DNA of 8,165 nucleotides from an uncultured Chloroflexota bacterium (GCA_937870805.1 CALMZT010000709.1:1-8165), one strand, 5' to 3'. Shown: positions 1-7,177, numbered from the stretch's first letter. The notes: generated from the sequence alone by a model not told the origin. Program-made: numbers and translations.

Positions 1-1
1 T

Positions 2-1456
2 GCCGAAGAACGCGGCTTTACTGTCGATATGGTGGGCTTTAATCAAGAGGAAGCACAACACGCGGAAATCAGCGGCGGTGGACAGGCGATGGGTGAAATC
101 GCCACGCAAGAAACCTACACGACAGTGCTGGCTCAATTGAAAAAAGATGGTTTGCTTGGAGAAAACGGCGTCATCTATGACCCCTATGGTCTCACAAGTG
201 TACAAACCAATATGATTGCGCTGCTGGTCAATGGGCAGGCTGTAGAAAGTGCCATTGTTGGTGATAAGGTGGAAGTGGTATTAGCGCAAACGCCATTCTA
301 CGTCGAGGCAGGTGGTCAGGTCAGTGATACAGGGACAATTAGCAGTGCAAACTGGACGATTGAAGTGGAGGACACTAAACGCCCTATCGGCGGGCTGATC
401 GTTCACATTGGCGAAGTCGTGGAAGGTACGCCGAATGTTGGCGACGCTGTTCATGCGGATGTCGATGCTGAACGGCGTGCCAATATCACCCGTAACCACA
501 CCGGCACACATTTACTTCATGCGGCGCTGCGCCATCGCCTTGGCAAACATGTCGAACAGCGTGGTTCGCTCGTTGCGCCGGATCGCCTGCGCTTCGATTT
601 TGCACATGATGGCAAAATTACGGATGAAGAACTTAAAGACATTGAAATGACTGTCAACGACATCATCCTCAAGAATTATGAAGTGTGCGCGGAAGAAAAA
701 TCACTGGAACAAGCACGCCGTGAAGGGGCGATGGCACTGTTCAGTGAAAAGTATAGTGATCGTGTGCGAACCATCATCATCGAAAATGACGGCAAGCGTT
801 ATAGCTATGAATTGTGTGGTGGTGTACACGTCGGCGAAACAGCGGAAATCGGTGCCTTCGTCATCGTTAATGAAGGCAGCGTGAGTGCGGGGGTACGTCG
901 TGTAGAGGCACTCACCGGACGCGGCGCTATCGAATATGTGCAGCAGAGCCTTGATACGCTTGCGCAAGTCGCTGAACGTTTAGGTGCAACGCCAGAACAC
1001 GCAGCAGAACGTCTCGATGCACTGCAAGAGGAATTGAATACCAGTAAGAAGCAGGTTGCTCAACTGCGCCGTGACCTTGCACGTTATCGCTTCGAACAGT
1101 TGATGACGCACCTGAAGGAAAACAATGGTGTGCCGACGCTGATCGGACAGGTGAGCGATGTCCCGCTGGATACGCTGCGCGAAATGTCCGATTGGTTTAG
1201 AGGCAAGGTCAAGAGCGGCGTGATGGTAGTGGGAAGCGTTGTGGACGATAAGCCGCAGTTGGTGGTCGCGGTGACTGATGATTTGACCAAGAAAGGATTG
1301 CACGCGGGCGATCTCGTCAAGAAACTAGCGGCGATGGTCGGGGGTGGCGGTGGTGGACGCCCAACCATGGCACAGGCGGGGGGTAAGGACAGCGATAAAT
1401 TACCTTCAGCGCTGGAAGCCGCGCCCAAATTGATTGCGGACACGTATAAGCCATGA
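2..1456 (+). CDS. alaS: Alanine--tRNA ligase, C-terminal part (5' end outside window)
   Basis: AlaRS charges tRNA-Ala with alanine in the cytoplasm and hydrolyses mischarged Ser- or Gly-tRNA-Ala. The frame is open from base 2, so the first ATG at 29 is internal. 484 residues are visible against about 875 in the family, and the catalytic class II core is missing. Numbering from the ATG at 29: an editing-domain motif QTPFYVEAGGQVSDTG lies near residues 87-102, the zinc-site HxxxH is H157/H161 (HTGTH), and the second half is C263/H267 (CGGVH). A coiled-coil stretch follows at about 310-360. The C-Ala (DHHA1-like) domain ends with a glycine run and RPTMAQAGG near residue 450. The usual CGGTH is CGGVH here; the metal ligands are kept. 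The stop overlaps the next start (ATGA), so this is the first visible gene of an operon with the baseplate-J-like gene and ruvX. The promoter lies upstream of the window. Confidence 0.97.
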   Translation, partial: AEERGFTVDMVGFNQEEAQHAEISGGGQAMGEIATQETYTTVLAQLKKDGLLGENGVIYDPYGLTSVQTNMIALLVNGQAVESAIVGDKVEVVLAQTPFYVEAGGQVSDTGTISSANWTIEVEDTKRPIGGLIVHIGEVVEGTPNVGDAVHADVDAERRANITRNHTGTHLLHAALRHRLGKHVEQRGSLVAPDRLRFDFAHDGKITDEELKDIEMTVNDIILKNYEVCAEEKSLEQARREGAMALFSEKYSDRVRTIIIENDGKRYSYELCGGVHVGETAEIGAFVIVNEGSVSAGVRRVEALTGRGAIEYVQQSLDTLAQVAERLGATPEHAAERLDALQEELNTSKKQVAQLRRDLARYRFEQLMTHLKENNGVPTLIGQVSDVPLDTLREMSDWFRGKVKSGVMVVGSVVDDKPQLVVAVTDDLTKKGLHAGDLVKKLAAMVGGGGGGRPTMAQAGGKDSDKLPSALEAAPKLIADTYKP

Positions 1457-3015
1457 GCAGCCGCAAGCCGGAGTTCGTTCAGCTTGAAAAAGGCGATGAT
1501 GTCAATTCCATTCGTGATCGCCTTGCTTTCATGCGCGGTCAGCGGGTGCTGCTGATTTGGCCTGAGGAGGGCACAGTGCTGACACGCAAGCTCGACCTTG
1601 TGCTGCTTCAGCGTGAGGCGATGCGCCGCGCGACTCAGATTGCGCTGGTAACGCATGACGCCGAGGTCGTCAAACACGCCAAAGAACTCAACATCAGCAC
1701 ATTTGAGACCATCGGCGCAAGCGAACGCGGACGCTGGAAACGTGGACGCTCCAAAGTGTTCATTGGACGTGACCAACGCCCGAAAGAAGAACTCCCACAG
1801 GAAGAATTGAAAGAAGTCGCCAGCCGCGTTGTCAATGAGGAAGAAGTCGTTCCTTCGCGGCGTGGCGGCTGTCTGCTACGGCTGATGCTGGCGACGCTCT
1901 TGATGGGCGCTGGTTTAGGGGCGGCGTATGTTGTCGCTCCAAGCGCTGTCGTCACTCTGGTCTTAGATCGTGAAACTATCCCTGTAGAAGTACAAATTAC
2001 GGCTGATCCACAGGCGACAGGCGTGAATGTCGAGAATGCTGTTGTTCCAGCGCTGACGCTGAGGGTTGAAATTGAGGAAACGGGCACAGCGGAGGCGACA
2101 GGGGTCGATGCTGCTGATGACATTCTCGCAGTAGGATCGGTGGTATTCATCAATCAAACGGATCGGGAAATCACGATTCCTTCCGGCACGACGGTAAGCA
2201 CCAGCGCGGGCACACCTATCCTATTCCAGACCACAAATGAGGCGACTGTCCCGGCGGGACGCGGCAATCAGATGGAAGTTCCTGTTCAGGCGATGCCAAG
2301 CGCAGGTGGCAGTACAGGAAACGTCAATGAAGGCATGATTAACACAGTCATCGGATCACTCTCACCGGATTTGACTGTGCGCAATGTGACTCCTACGGAA
2401 GGGGGTGACAGCCGAGAAGTGCGTGTGGTGACGGAAGAAGATCAAACACGCCTGTTGGCAATTGTGCGCCAGCAGTTGCAATCACGGGCGTTTACCGCCA
2501 TGTCTTCCAATTTGGGCGAAAATCAGATCATTATTATTGAGACACTGCGTATCGCCGAGGAACGACCCGAATGGACGACATTCAACGCGGAAGTCGGCGA
2601 TACGAGCGATAACCTCACGCTGACGATGCGTGCGGTTGTGGAAGCGACAGCTATTGATACACAGCTTGCGCGGCAAATTGCACTGGCTCGGTTATCGTCA
2701 GAAGTGCCGCGAGGGCGTTCCATTCGACCCGATACCGTTGAGTTTGAAGTTGGCTCAGTGATGTCAAGCGACCCTGAGGGACGGGTTACATTCAATGTCG
2801 CGGGGAGCGCACAAGTCGTTGAGCAGGTTGATGTGGCACTGCTGCAAGAACGATTGGCAGGACGCAGCGTTGCAGAGGCGCAGCAGTATCTCATCACAGA
2901 AGTCGATGTTGCTCAGGATGCGCTGCCGCAAATTGTGATCACGCCCGACTTCATGCCGACGCTGCCGCTGCTGCCTGCGCGTATCGAAGTGGTCATTCAG
3001 GAGAGTACCGAGTGA
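1453..3015 (+). CDS. Membrane-anchored protein with baseplate J/gp47-like domain, function unknown
   Basis: 520 aa. Residues 1-130 look like a soluble alpha/beta region (alternating strands and helices, for example QRVLLIW at 30-36 and IALVTHD at 63-69). A linker rich in K, R and E follows. RRGG at 136-139 precedes one hydrophobic segment at about 141-164. By the positive-inside rule the N-terminus should be cytoplasmic and the remaining 350 residues outside. Residues 227-325 carry a pattern I recognise from baseplate assembly J proteins: GSVVFINQT, then ITIPSGTTVST, a VPAG turn, VPVQA, GSTGNVNEG and a GGDSREVR segment. Phage J proteins build the tail baseplate wedge, but no other tail genes occur here and the protein is membrane-tethered, so a phage role is unlikely. 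The start overlaps the alaS stop (ATGA) and the stop overlaps the ruvX start. No strong Shine-Dalgarno sequence is visible, which fits translational coupling. The family match is fairly secure; the function is unknown. Confidence 0.85.
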   Translation: MSSRKPEFVQLEKGDDVNSIRDRLAFMRGQRVLLIWPEEGTVLTRKLDLVLLQREAMRRATQIALVTHDAEVVKHAKELNISTFETIGASERGRWKRGRSKVFIGRDQRPKEELPQEELKEVASRVVNEEEVVPSRRGGCLLRLMLATLLMGAGLGAAYVVAPSAVVTLVLDRETIPVEVQITADPQATGVNVENAVVPALTLRVEIEETGTAEATGVDAADDILAVGSVVFINQTDREITIPSGTTVSTSAGTPILFQTTNEATVPAGRGNQMEVPVQAMPSAGGSTGNVNEGMINTVIGSLSPDLTVRNVTPTEGGDSREVRVVTEEDQTRLLAIVRQQLQSRAFTAMSSNLGENQIIIIETLRIAEERPEWTTFNAEVGDTSDNLTLTMRAVVEATAIDTQLARQIALARLSSEVPRGRSIRPDTVEFEVGSVMSSDPEGRVTFNVAGSAQVVEQVDVALLQERLAGRSVAEAQQYLITEVDVAQDALPQIVITPDFMPTLPLLPARIEVVIQESTE

Positions 3016-3452
3016 GGCTGCTGTGTATCGATCACGGCTTGAAACGTATCGGTCTAGCAGTCTGTGACCCATCGGGCTTGATCGCGCGCGAACTCACCGT
3101 CATTGAACGTAAATCGAAGGCTGAAGACTTCGAGCGTATTAACCAAATTGCCGCTGAACAACACGTCGAGGCGATTGTCGTTGGATTGCCACATAATCCA
3201 CAAGCGCAGCCGGGTGAACACACGCAAGCTGACACTGTGAGGTTGTGGACGGAACGGTTCTCACAAACGACTATGCTGACGATCATCTTCTGGGATGAGC
3301 AACTGACGAGCGAGGATGCGCGTGAGTTGTCGATACGCCAACGTCGCAAGCCACGCGACCCGATTGACGACCTTGCCGCGCGACTGATCTTGCAAAGCTA
3401 CCTGGATGCGCTGCACGATGGACTGGCGGAACCACCGCCCAATGTGAAGTGA
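3012..3452 (+). CDS. ruvX: Putative pre-16S rRNA nuclease / Holliday junction resolvase-like RuvX (YqgF)
   Basis: 146 aa, the normal size for YqgF/RuvX, an RNase H-fold nuclease. The family is linked to 16S rRNA 5' end maturation and, by fold, to Holliday junction cleavage. The N-terminal strand carries the catalytic Asp (D7) in CIDHGLKRIGLAV. VVGLP at 56-60 is the second core strand, DEQLTS at 95-100 holds the second acidic pair (family DERLTS/T), and IDDLAARLIL at 118-127 holds the last catalytic Asp (D119). All expected acidic residues are present. DHG replaces the commoner DYG, and DEQ replaces DER. The start is a GTG overlapping the previous stop (GTGA), with AGGAG at 2999-3003 eight bases upstream. 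alaS and ruvX are linked in many bacteria, for example Bacillus, which supports the call. Confidence 0.94.
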   Translation: MRLLCIDHGLKRIGLAVCDPSGLIARELTVIERKSKAEDFERINQIAAEQHVEAIVVGLPHNPQAQPGEHTQADTVRLWTERFSQTTMLTIIFWDEQLTSEDARELSIRQRRKPRDPIDDLAARLILQSYLDALHDGLAEPPPNVK

Positions 3453-3480
3453 TTTGAGGGATTAAGAAGCTGATTACTTG

Positions 3481-3526
3481 AGTATATGTCTGTTTAACAG
3501 GGGTAATGCAGACCAGGTTAGTTGTT
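3481..3526 (+). repeat. Left copy of imperfect direct repeat flanking the GNAT island
   Basis: Contains in order AGTAT (3481-3485), TGTTTAAC (3491-3498) and CAGGTTAGTTGTT (3514-3526). The same three blocks occur in the same order and orientation at 4649-4687, with an 8-base difference in the last spacer. The 13-base core is exact. It may be an attachment site, an insertion footprint or a dispersed repeat. Confidence 0.6.
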
Positions 3527-3773
3527 CTTTTCCTATACATAACCCATGTCGTGGTCAGTTGGTTGAGGCACAAACCTCATTCTAACCACAACGTTTGTTG
3601 TAAGTAAGAAATGCAGTGAAATAACAGCGGACTGTATGCCAGAATCTGAGGTGGAAAGTGGCATAGCGGAAAGAATAGACATAAGGTTTGTACAGGTATT
3701 GGATAAACTGGACAGTTCAATTTTAACACAAATGTTCTAATTTGTAAAGTAAGGCTTCGCGCTTCGCTTCTCA

Positions 3774-3799
3774 GTCGCACATATTGGTGCGACCCTACG
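3774..3799 (+). repeat. Hairpin repeat, copy 1
   Basis: Perfect 7-bp stem GTCGCAC (3774-3780) / GTGCGAC (3787-3793) with loop ATATTG, followed by CCTACG and then AA. It shares the xTTG loop and the CCCTACGA tail with copies at 3818 and 4610, but its stem sequence differs and pairs fully. There is no T-run, so it is not a typical terminator. Confidence 0.8.
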
Positions 3800-3817
3800 A
3801 ATATCATGTTTTTGTGA

Positions 3818-3845
3818 GGGACGACACATTGGTCGTCCCCTACGA
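3818..3845 (+). repeat. Hairpin repeat, copy 2
   Basis: Perfect 8-bp stem GGGACGAC (3818-3825) / GTCGTCCC (3832-3839) with loop ACATTG, followed by CTACGA (3840-3845). It starts 44 bases after copy 1, in the same orientation, and ends 37 bases before the GNAT start codon, so it could lie in that gene's 5' leader or promoter region. Confidence 0.85.
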
Positions 3846-3882
3846 ATGTGAATTTGAAAATGGATTCTAAAATAATCTTGCT

Positions 3883-4464
3883 ATGAACACATCTTTAAGC
3901 CTCGAAATCTATCCACTCACCGCTGATCGCTGGCATGATGTTGAGCAATTGTTTGGCGAACATGGGGCAATGGGCGGGTGCTGGTGTATGTGGTGGCGAT
4001 TGTCAGGCAAGATGTATGCTGCGAACACAGGCGAGAACAACAAGGCTGCCTTCAAGGAGATCGTCGAAAAGGGGCGAGAACCTGGACTTCTTGCTTATCT
4101 CGATAGGCAGCCTGTAGGGTGGGTGTCAGTTGCACCACGCGAGGAATTCGCGGCACGTTTTAACACTCGTTCGCCTGTTTTCAAGCCCATTGATGACCAA
4201 CCTGTGTGGTCAATCGTGTGTTTTTTCATTGAGCAACAGCATCGTCATCAAGGGATTGCTATACACTTACTGGAAGCTGCTGTAAAGTATGCCGCTGATC
4301 ATGGCGCAGAAACACTTGAAGCTATCCCCGTCGATACCGCAGCAGAAACCGCCAAAGATCGTTCTATCTATGTTGGCACAGAAGCAATGTTCCGTGCCGC
4401 AGGCTTTGAAGTTGTTGTACGCCGCCGTCCTGAGCGTCCGTTGATGCGCAAGAAATTGCGTTGA
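3883..4464 (+). CDS. GNAT family N-acetyltransferase
   Basis: 193 aa. The GNAT fold transfers an acetyl group from acetyl-CoA to an amine; the substrate cannot be told from the sequence. Motif A is clear: strand VWSIVCFFI at 108-116 is followed by the pyrophosphate-binding R-x-x-G-x-A loop (R121, G124, A126) and the helix LLEAAVKYAADHGA. The C-terminal part YVGTEAMFRAAGFEVV (163-178) is the usual last strand region. The N-terminal GGCWCMWWRL (31-40) marks a GNAT subgroup that I recognise but whose substrate I do not know. The ATG at 3883 has no good Shine-Dalgarno sequence; a TAAAAT nine bases upstream would suit a leaderless transcript but lacks a -35 partner. The gene stands alone, bracketed by hairpin repeats and by a longer direct repeat, and is convergent with the minus-strand cluster. 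It may have arrived by transfer. Confidence 0.92.
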   Translation: MNTSLSLEIYPLTADRWHDVEQLFGEHGAMGGCWCMWWRLSGKMYAANTGENNKAAFKEIVEKGREPGLLAYLDRQPVGWVSVAPREEFAARFNTRSPVFKPIDDQPVWSIVCFFIEQQHRHQGIAIHLLEAAVKYAADHGAETLEAIPVDTAAETAKDRSIYVGTEAMFRAAGFEVVVRRRPERPLMRKKLR

Positions 4465-4527
4465 AATTGGCGCGAGTATTACTATTGAATGCAATAGATT
4501 TAGGTTTGAGACTGGAATCGAGAAAAT

Positions 4528-4562
4528 AAAAAGACAGGTTGTGTTTGAGAACCTGCCTTTTC
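4528..4562. terminator. Probable bidirectional intrinsic terminator between convergent genes
   Basis: Stem CAGGTT (4535-4540) / AACCTG (4550-4555) with a 9-base loop. One A/C mismatch follows, then AAAAAG pairs with CTTTTCT. Read on + it ends in CCTTTTCT; read on - it ends in TCTTTTTATTTT. It sits 63 bases after the GNAT stop and about 116 bases beyond the stop of the minus-strand 146-aa gene, so it can serve both. Confidence 0.75.
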
Positions 4563-4609
4563 TATCGTTTAGGTAACGTCAATTCGAGATAAGGATTTTG
4601 AGCAGAGTC

Positions 4610-4638
4610 GGGCGAACACGTTGGTTCGCCCCTACGAG
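4610..4638 (+). repeat. Hairpin repeat, copy 3
   Basis: Perfect 8-bp stem GGGCGAAC (4610-4617) / GTTCGCCC (4624-4631) with loop ACGTTG, followed by CTACGAG. It has the same orientation, loop pattern and tail as copies 1 and 2, but a different, fully paired stem. It lies downstream of the GNAT terminator. Confidence 0.85.
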
Positions 4639-4648
4639 TACGCAACAC

Positions 4649-4687
4649 AGTATCTATAATGTTTAACCCGAATTCAGGTTAGTTGTT
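4649..4687 (+). repeat. Right copy of imperfect direct repeat, overlapping a gene 3' end
   Basis: AGTAT (4649-4653), TGTTTAAC (4660-4667) and CAGGTTAGTTGTT (4675-4687) repeat the blocks found at 3481-3526. The exact 13-base core contains the stop codon (4679-4681) and the last two Asn codons of the minus-strand 146-aa gene. Confidence 0.6.
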
Positions 4688-5119
4688 AGGTTTGTCTCGC
4701 GGAGATTTTTCTTCTGACAGACGAGTATAACTGCCGAGCCATTCGGTATTTTTCGTTTTGACCTTCGTGATTTTGATGTCAGCGAAGCGGGGCAGCAGCT
4801 TGACCATAATCTGTGGCAGCGCGTCCCATTTGCTTTCCACCAGCACTGAAGTGATTTGTCCCGCCATGTAGCCTGCCCAATTCCAGCGCTGGCGGAATTC
4901 TTCAGCTTTCATCCAGTAATCGCGTTTTTCCCAAGCGGCAGCGGATTCTTCAACGCCTTCATCGATCTCGCGGAACAAATAGACCAGCGCCGCGAGCATG
5001 TCTTTACTTTCATCGTCTATCGTGCCTTTTTGCGTGAGCAGGCGCAGGATTTCTGCCGAAGAACGCATGATTTGATTGCGTCTCTTACCGTTCGTATCTG
5101 GATTGATGACTCGTCCCAT
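4679..5119 (-). CDS. Conserved-looking hypothetical protein, charged and helical (146 aa)
   Basis: I cannot assign a function. The protein is soluble, with no signal peptide or membrane segment. It opens with MGRVINPDTNGKRRNQ, continues with a predicted helical, acidic middle (about residues 20-95: DDESKDMLAALVYLFREIDEGVEES, then AAWEKRDYWMKAEEFRQRW) and ends in a charged tail. The N-terminal motif and the WEKRDYW segment resemble hypothetical proteins I remember from Chloroflexota, but I could not check this. It is the last gene of a three-gene minus-strand cluster. Its ATG follows the upstream gene's stop by 17 bases, and AAGGAG (5137-5132) overlaps that stop, about 12 bases before the ATG. 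Its own stop lies inside a direct repeat, so its 3' end may be an insertion boundary. Transcription probably ends at the terminator near 4528-4562. Confidence 0.85.
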   Translation of the reverse strand: MGRVINPDTNGKRRNQIMRSSAEILRLLTQKGTIDDESKDMLAALVYLFREIDEGVEESAAAWEKRDYWMKAEEFRQRWNWAGYMAGQITSVLVESKWDALPQIMVKLLPRFADIKITKVKTKNTEWLGSYTRLSEEKSPRDKPNN

Positions 5120-5136
5120 GAGGTGTGGGTACTCCT

Positions 5137-5568
5137 TTAAGATTGATACGGGCGAATGCCTTTGTAAATTCGCCCGCCGCTTAACGTTTTCAGAATGAGT
5201 GATGCCGGGCGTCCCGTTGCTTCGCCAAGTTCACGCGGGGAGAGGGGTGAATTACTGTTTGCCAAAAACACGCGAAAAATACTATCTACAAGGGAAATGT
5301 AGGGATTGATGAAACCGGGATCTTTTGCGGCGGTCTGTACGGCAATGCCGATCTCGTCAAGCTGGAACACTTCGCCTGTATCGGGATGGATGTAATCGAC
5401 TACACGCGCCTCTTTAGTCTGAGACAGACGATCACGCTGCTCCGGCAAAAGATGGCTGACGAGATAGGTGCGTAAATCCTCGCCCCCACGATCCCACCAA
5501 CTATAGTCAATGTGATATTTTGTGTCTAATGTAGGTTTGACGAACGAACTCGGTTTGGGCATGACCAT
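5137..5568 (-). CDS. Hypothetical protein with winged-helix-like C-terminus (143 aa)
   Basis: The function is not recognised. The frame is open back to 5691, but that part overlaps the preceding gene. The ATG at 5568 is preferred because AGGGA (5580-5576) lies 7 bases upstream and it starts 10 bases after the preceding stop; the ATG at 5562 is a close alternative. The N-terminal half has an aromatic, acidic patch (YHIDYSWWDRGGEDLRTYL, about 18-36) and a VDYIHPDTGEV segment at 57-67. The C-terminal part (about 92-143) reads as helix (SLVDSIFRVFLANSNS), helix (SPRELGEATG), helix (PASLILKTLS), then a short GGRIYKGIRP strand. This layout is typical of a small winged helix, suggesting nucleic-acid or protein binding by inference. 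It is the middle gene of the cluster and is probably co-transcribed with both neighbours. Confidence 0.85.
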   Translation of the reverse strand: MVMPKPSSFVKPTLDTKYHIDYSWWDRGGEDLRTYLVSHLLPEQRDRLSQTKEARVVDYIHPDTGEVFQLDEIGIAVQTAAKDPGFINPYISLVDSIFRVFLANSNSPLSPRELGEATGRPASLILKTLSGGRIYKGIRPYQS

Positions 5569-5578
5569 AGCGATGTCC

Positions 5579-7147
5579 CTAATCTTCCACCAGTTTCCAG
5601 TAATGACCGCCGACGTTCTGGAAATCCGGGTTAGCCACGAGCGTTGCGAAAATCGGTCCTGGTGGGCATCGCCGGAAGACGTTAAAGACACTGTAAAGCG
5701 TTTTCGCGTGAATAGTTCCCTGCGGCGTGAGCCGTGACAGCCCTGGCATAATCGATTTGAGTATGGAACTGATACTTTTGCGCTGCTGTTGAGTGGATTG
5801 GAAAAGTGCGTCCACTGCCTGTAATTCGTCTACCCCCAAGATCATCAAATCGTCGTACTCTGCCCCAATCGAGCGTTTGTGGTTCTCAAATAAAATCTGA
5901 TCATTTTTCGGCACAATCAAGCGAACATATTCTGTGCGCGGGCGATGGGCGTTGAAATCCACGACGATTCTCGTTGGGTCATCACTGCGTTTGACCGTCA
6001 CATAAGCGCCAACAGGTAAACGATGTTTGCGATAAAATGCGCTTAAACCGAAAATGTAGCCTTCGTTACGCACTACCCAACCTGTCGTTTCTTCCCCATC
6101 CTGACCATCTACCAGGTTCATCCATACGCGCTGCGTTTTGAGCGCGGTTGGTACAATCTGGCGGATACGTGCCGTAAGCGGGAGAGTCCCGACGCGACGA
6201 TGGGGATAGTTCAGTGTGATGGTGACTGAATCCCCCACTTCTGGTACGCCAAAAGCAGGCGAAAGTTCATCATCGATTTCAGTCTCCAACGTGACCAAAT
6301 CGGGGGCGAGCAAACTACGATCATAATCGAAAGGTGTATAACGCAAATTGGGAGGAACTTGCATGACTTCCTGTGGTTCAAGGCGTGTTAAATACCACAG
6401 CACTTGCCCGGTAGGTCCTACTTCATCGAATCGTGAATCATCCCGTAAAGCGTAGTTTAAGGTGAACTTTTGCAGTTCGTAAGGCGCTTTGCCCAAGCCA
6501 CCTATCTGCTCAAGGATTTCGTCCGTCGTCAAAGGTCCGCCGCCCGCAATATCTAGTACCGCTTCCGCTAGATTCAAGTGACCAGCGTTTACCTCCAGCA
6601 TTAACTCGCGTGGGAACCATGTGCCTCCGATAGAAACCAGATCGCTAGAAGCCGCTAACACTTTTTCCAACACAGGCACAATATCGCCACGCCAGTTACT
6701 GATAATTTCGTCTGTTGTGTATTCGGGGGTCGCTGTGAGGGGGTTATCGCCGTTGGTGCTTTCCTGTGTCAGCTTATGCGGGGTGCTGAGTTCAGAGGCG
6801 AATTCGCGTACTTTGTCGTTGTCATCAAATTTGACGCCAATGACGTTAAATGTGCCATACTCATGATTGTTGCCGGGACGCACGTTCACTACAGTCCCAG
6901 GTGCATAGTCAAAGGCTTGAAAAAGCAGTTTTTGCCCCACTTCATAAGCGCGAGAGGGATTATAAAGCTGGGTGTCTTTAAAGCGTTCCTTGATGTCGGC
7001 GGCTTCGCGCGTCAAACGTTTGTCGACAAGCTCACGCGCCAGCGCTTCAGTGCTGAGAGGGGTTTCCTTTTCAAGCAGGAGGTTCGTTAAATAATCAAGA
7101 TCGCCTTTTTCGACGCTGAAATTGCGCGCCCAAGGATGACTCGGCAT
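5579..7147 (-). CDS. Hypothetical multi-domain protein with winged-helix-like segments (522 aa)
   Basis: The function is unknown. A GTG at 7171 is in frame, but the Shine-Dalgarno sequence AGGAGG (7164-7159) would then lie inside the gene, so the ATG at 7147 is chosen. Visible layout: a helical N-terminus (about 12-60, with TPLSTEALARELV like a first HTH helix pair); a beta segment with GTVVNVRPGNNHEYGTFNVIGV (84-105), possibly a small barrel; a winged-helix-like region at about 193-256 (LAEAVLDIAGGGPLTTDEILEQ, then DDSRFDEVGPTGQVLWYLTRL), resembling HARE-HTH domains; a beta-rich region at about 300-402; and a C-terminal winged-helix-like unit (458-522, ending GGHYWKLVED). There is no signal peptide, membrane segment or recognised catalytic motif. 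It is first in a three-gene cluster with its own promoter (7318-7289), directly behind rpoD. A role in transcription or nucleic-acid binding is only inferred from the folds and the neighbourhood. Confidence 0.88.
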   Translation of the reverse strand: MPSHPWARNFSVEKGDLDYLTNLLLEKETPLSTEALARELVDKRLTREAADIKERFKDTQLYNPSRAYEVGQKLLFQAFDYAPGTVVNVRPGNNHEYGTFNVIGVKFDDNDKVREFASELSTPHKLTQESTNGDNPLTATPEYTTDEIISNWRGDIVPVLEKVLAASSDLVSIGGTWFPRELMLEVNAGHLNLAEAVLDIAGGGPLTTDEILEQIGGLGKAPYELQKFTLNYALRDDSRFDEVGPTGQVLWYLTRLEPQEVMQVPPNLRYTPFDYDRSLLAPDLVTLETEIDDELSPAFGVPEVGDSVTITLNYPHRRVGTLPLTARIRQIVPTALKTQRVWMNLVDGQDGEETTGWVVRNEGYIFGLSAFYRKHRLPVGAYVTVKRSDDPTRIVVDFNAHRPRTEYVRLIVPKNDQILFENHKRSIGAEYDDLMILGVDELQAVDALFQSTQQQRKSISSILKSIMPGLSRLTPQGTIHAKTLYSVFNVFRRCPPGPIFATLVANPDFQNVGGHYWKLVED

Positions 7148-7158
7148 GAAATTACACG

Positions 7159-7164
7159 CCTCCT
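7159..7164 (-). promoter_or_regulatory. Ribosome binding site deciding the start of the 522-aa gene
   Basis: AGGAGG on the minus strand, 11 bases before the ATG at 7147. It lies downstream of the alternative GTG at 7171 and so argues against that longer start. Confidence 0.75.
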
Positions 7165-7177
7165 GTGACACAAATAG

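Larger units (their letters stand above)
3453..3882. other. 430-base intergenic region without a supportable gene
   Basis: This stretch lies between ruvX and the GNAT gene and is visibly AT-richer than its surroundings. It holds the left copy of a direct repeat (3481-3526), two hairpin repeats (3774-3799 and 3818-3845) and weak inverted repeats, such as TGAGG/CCTCA at 3564-3568 and 3575-3579, and ACAAC/GTTGT at 3588-3601. None of the weak ones has a T-run, so no clear ruvX terminator is seen. A GCTTCGC heptamer is repeated in tandem at 3754-3767. TAAAAT at 3868-3873 could be a -10 box for the GNAT gene, but it has no -35 at proper spacing. Confidence 0.6.

Noticed and set aside
1084..1776. 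Long minus-strand ORF (230 aa) across the alaS / baseplate-J-like junction.
   Set aside because: It is antisense to two well-supported genes, and its poly-proline run is merely the glycine run of AlaRS read backwards.
3636..3740. Small + strand ORF of 34 aa in the ruvX-GNAT gap.
   Set aside because: No Shine-Dalgarno sequence, no recognisable similarity, and a length expected by chance.
3577..3807. Minus-strand ORF of 76 aa over the intergenic region.
   Set aside because: It starts inside hairpin repeat 1, has an erratic hydrophobic composition and no ribosome binding site. It is a chance frame.
3774..4638. The short repeats as a CRISPR array.
   Set aside because: There are only three copies with different stem sequences and irregular spacing (44 and 792 bases), and no cas genes.
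5569..5691. Upstream extension of the 143-aa gene to an ATG at 5691 (184 aa).
   Set aside because: It overlaps the end of the 522-aa gene by more than 100 bases, whereas the ATG at 5568 has a well-spaced AGGGA.
7148..7171. GTG start at 7171 adding eight residues to the 522-aa protein.
   Set aside because: The strong AGGAGG would fall inside the coding region, and no ribosome binding site precedes the GTG.
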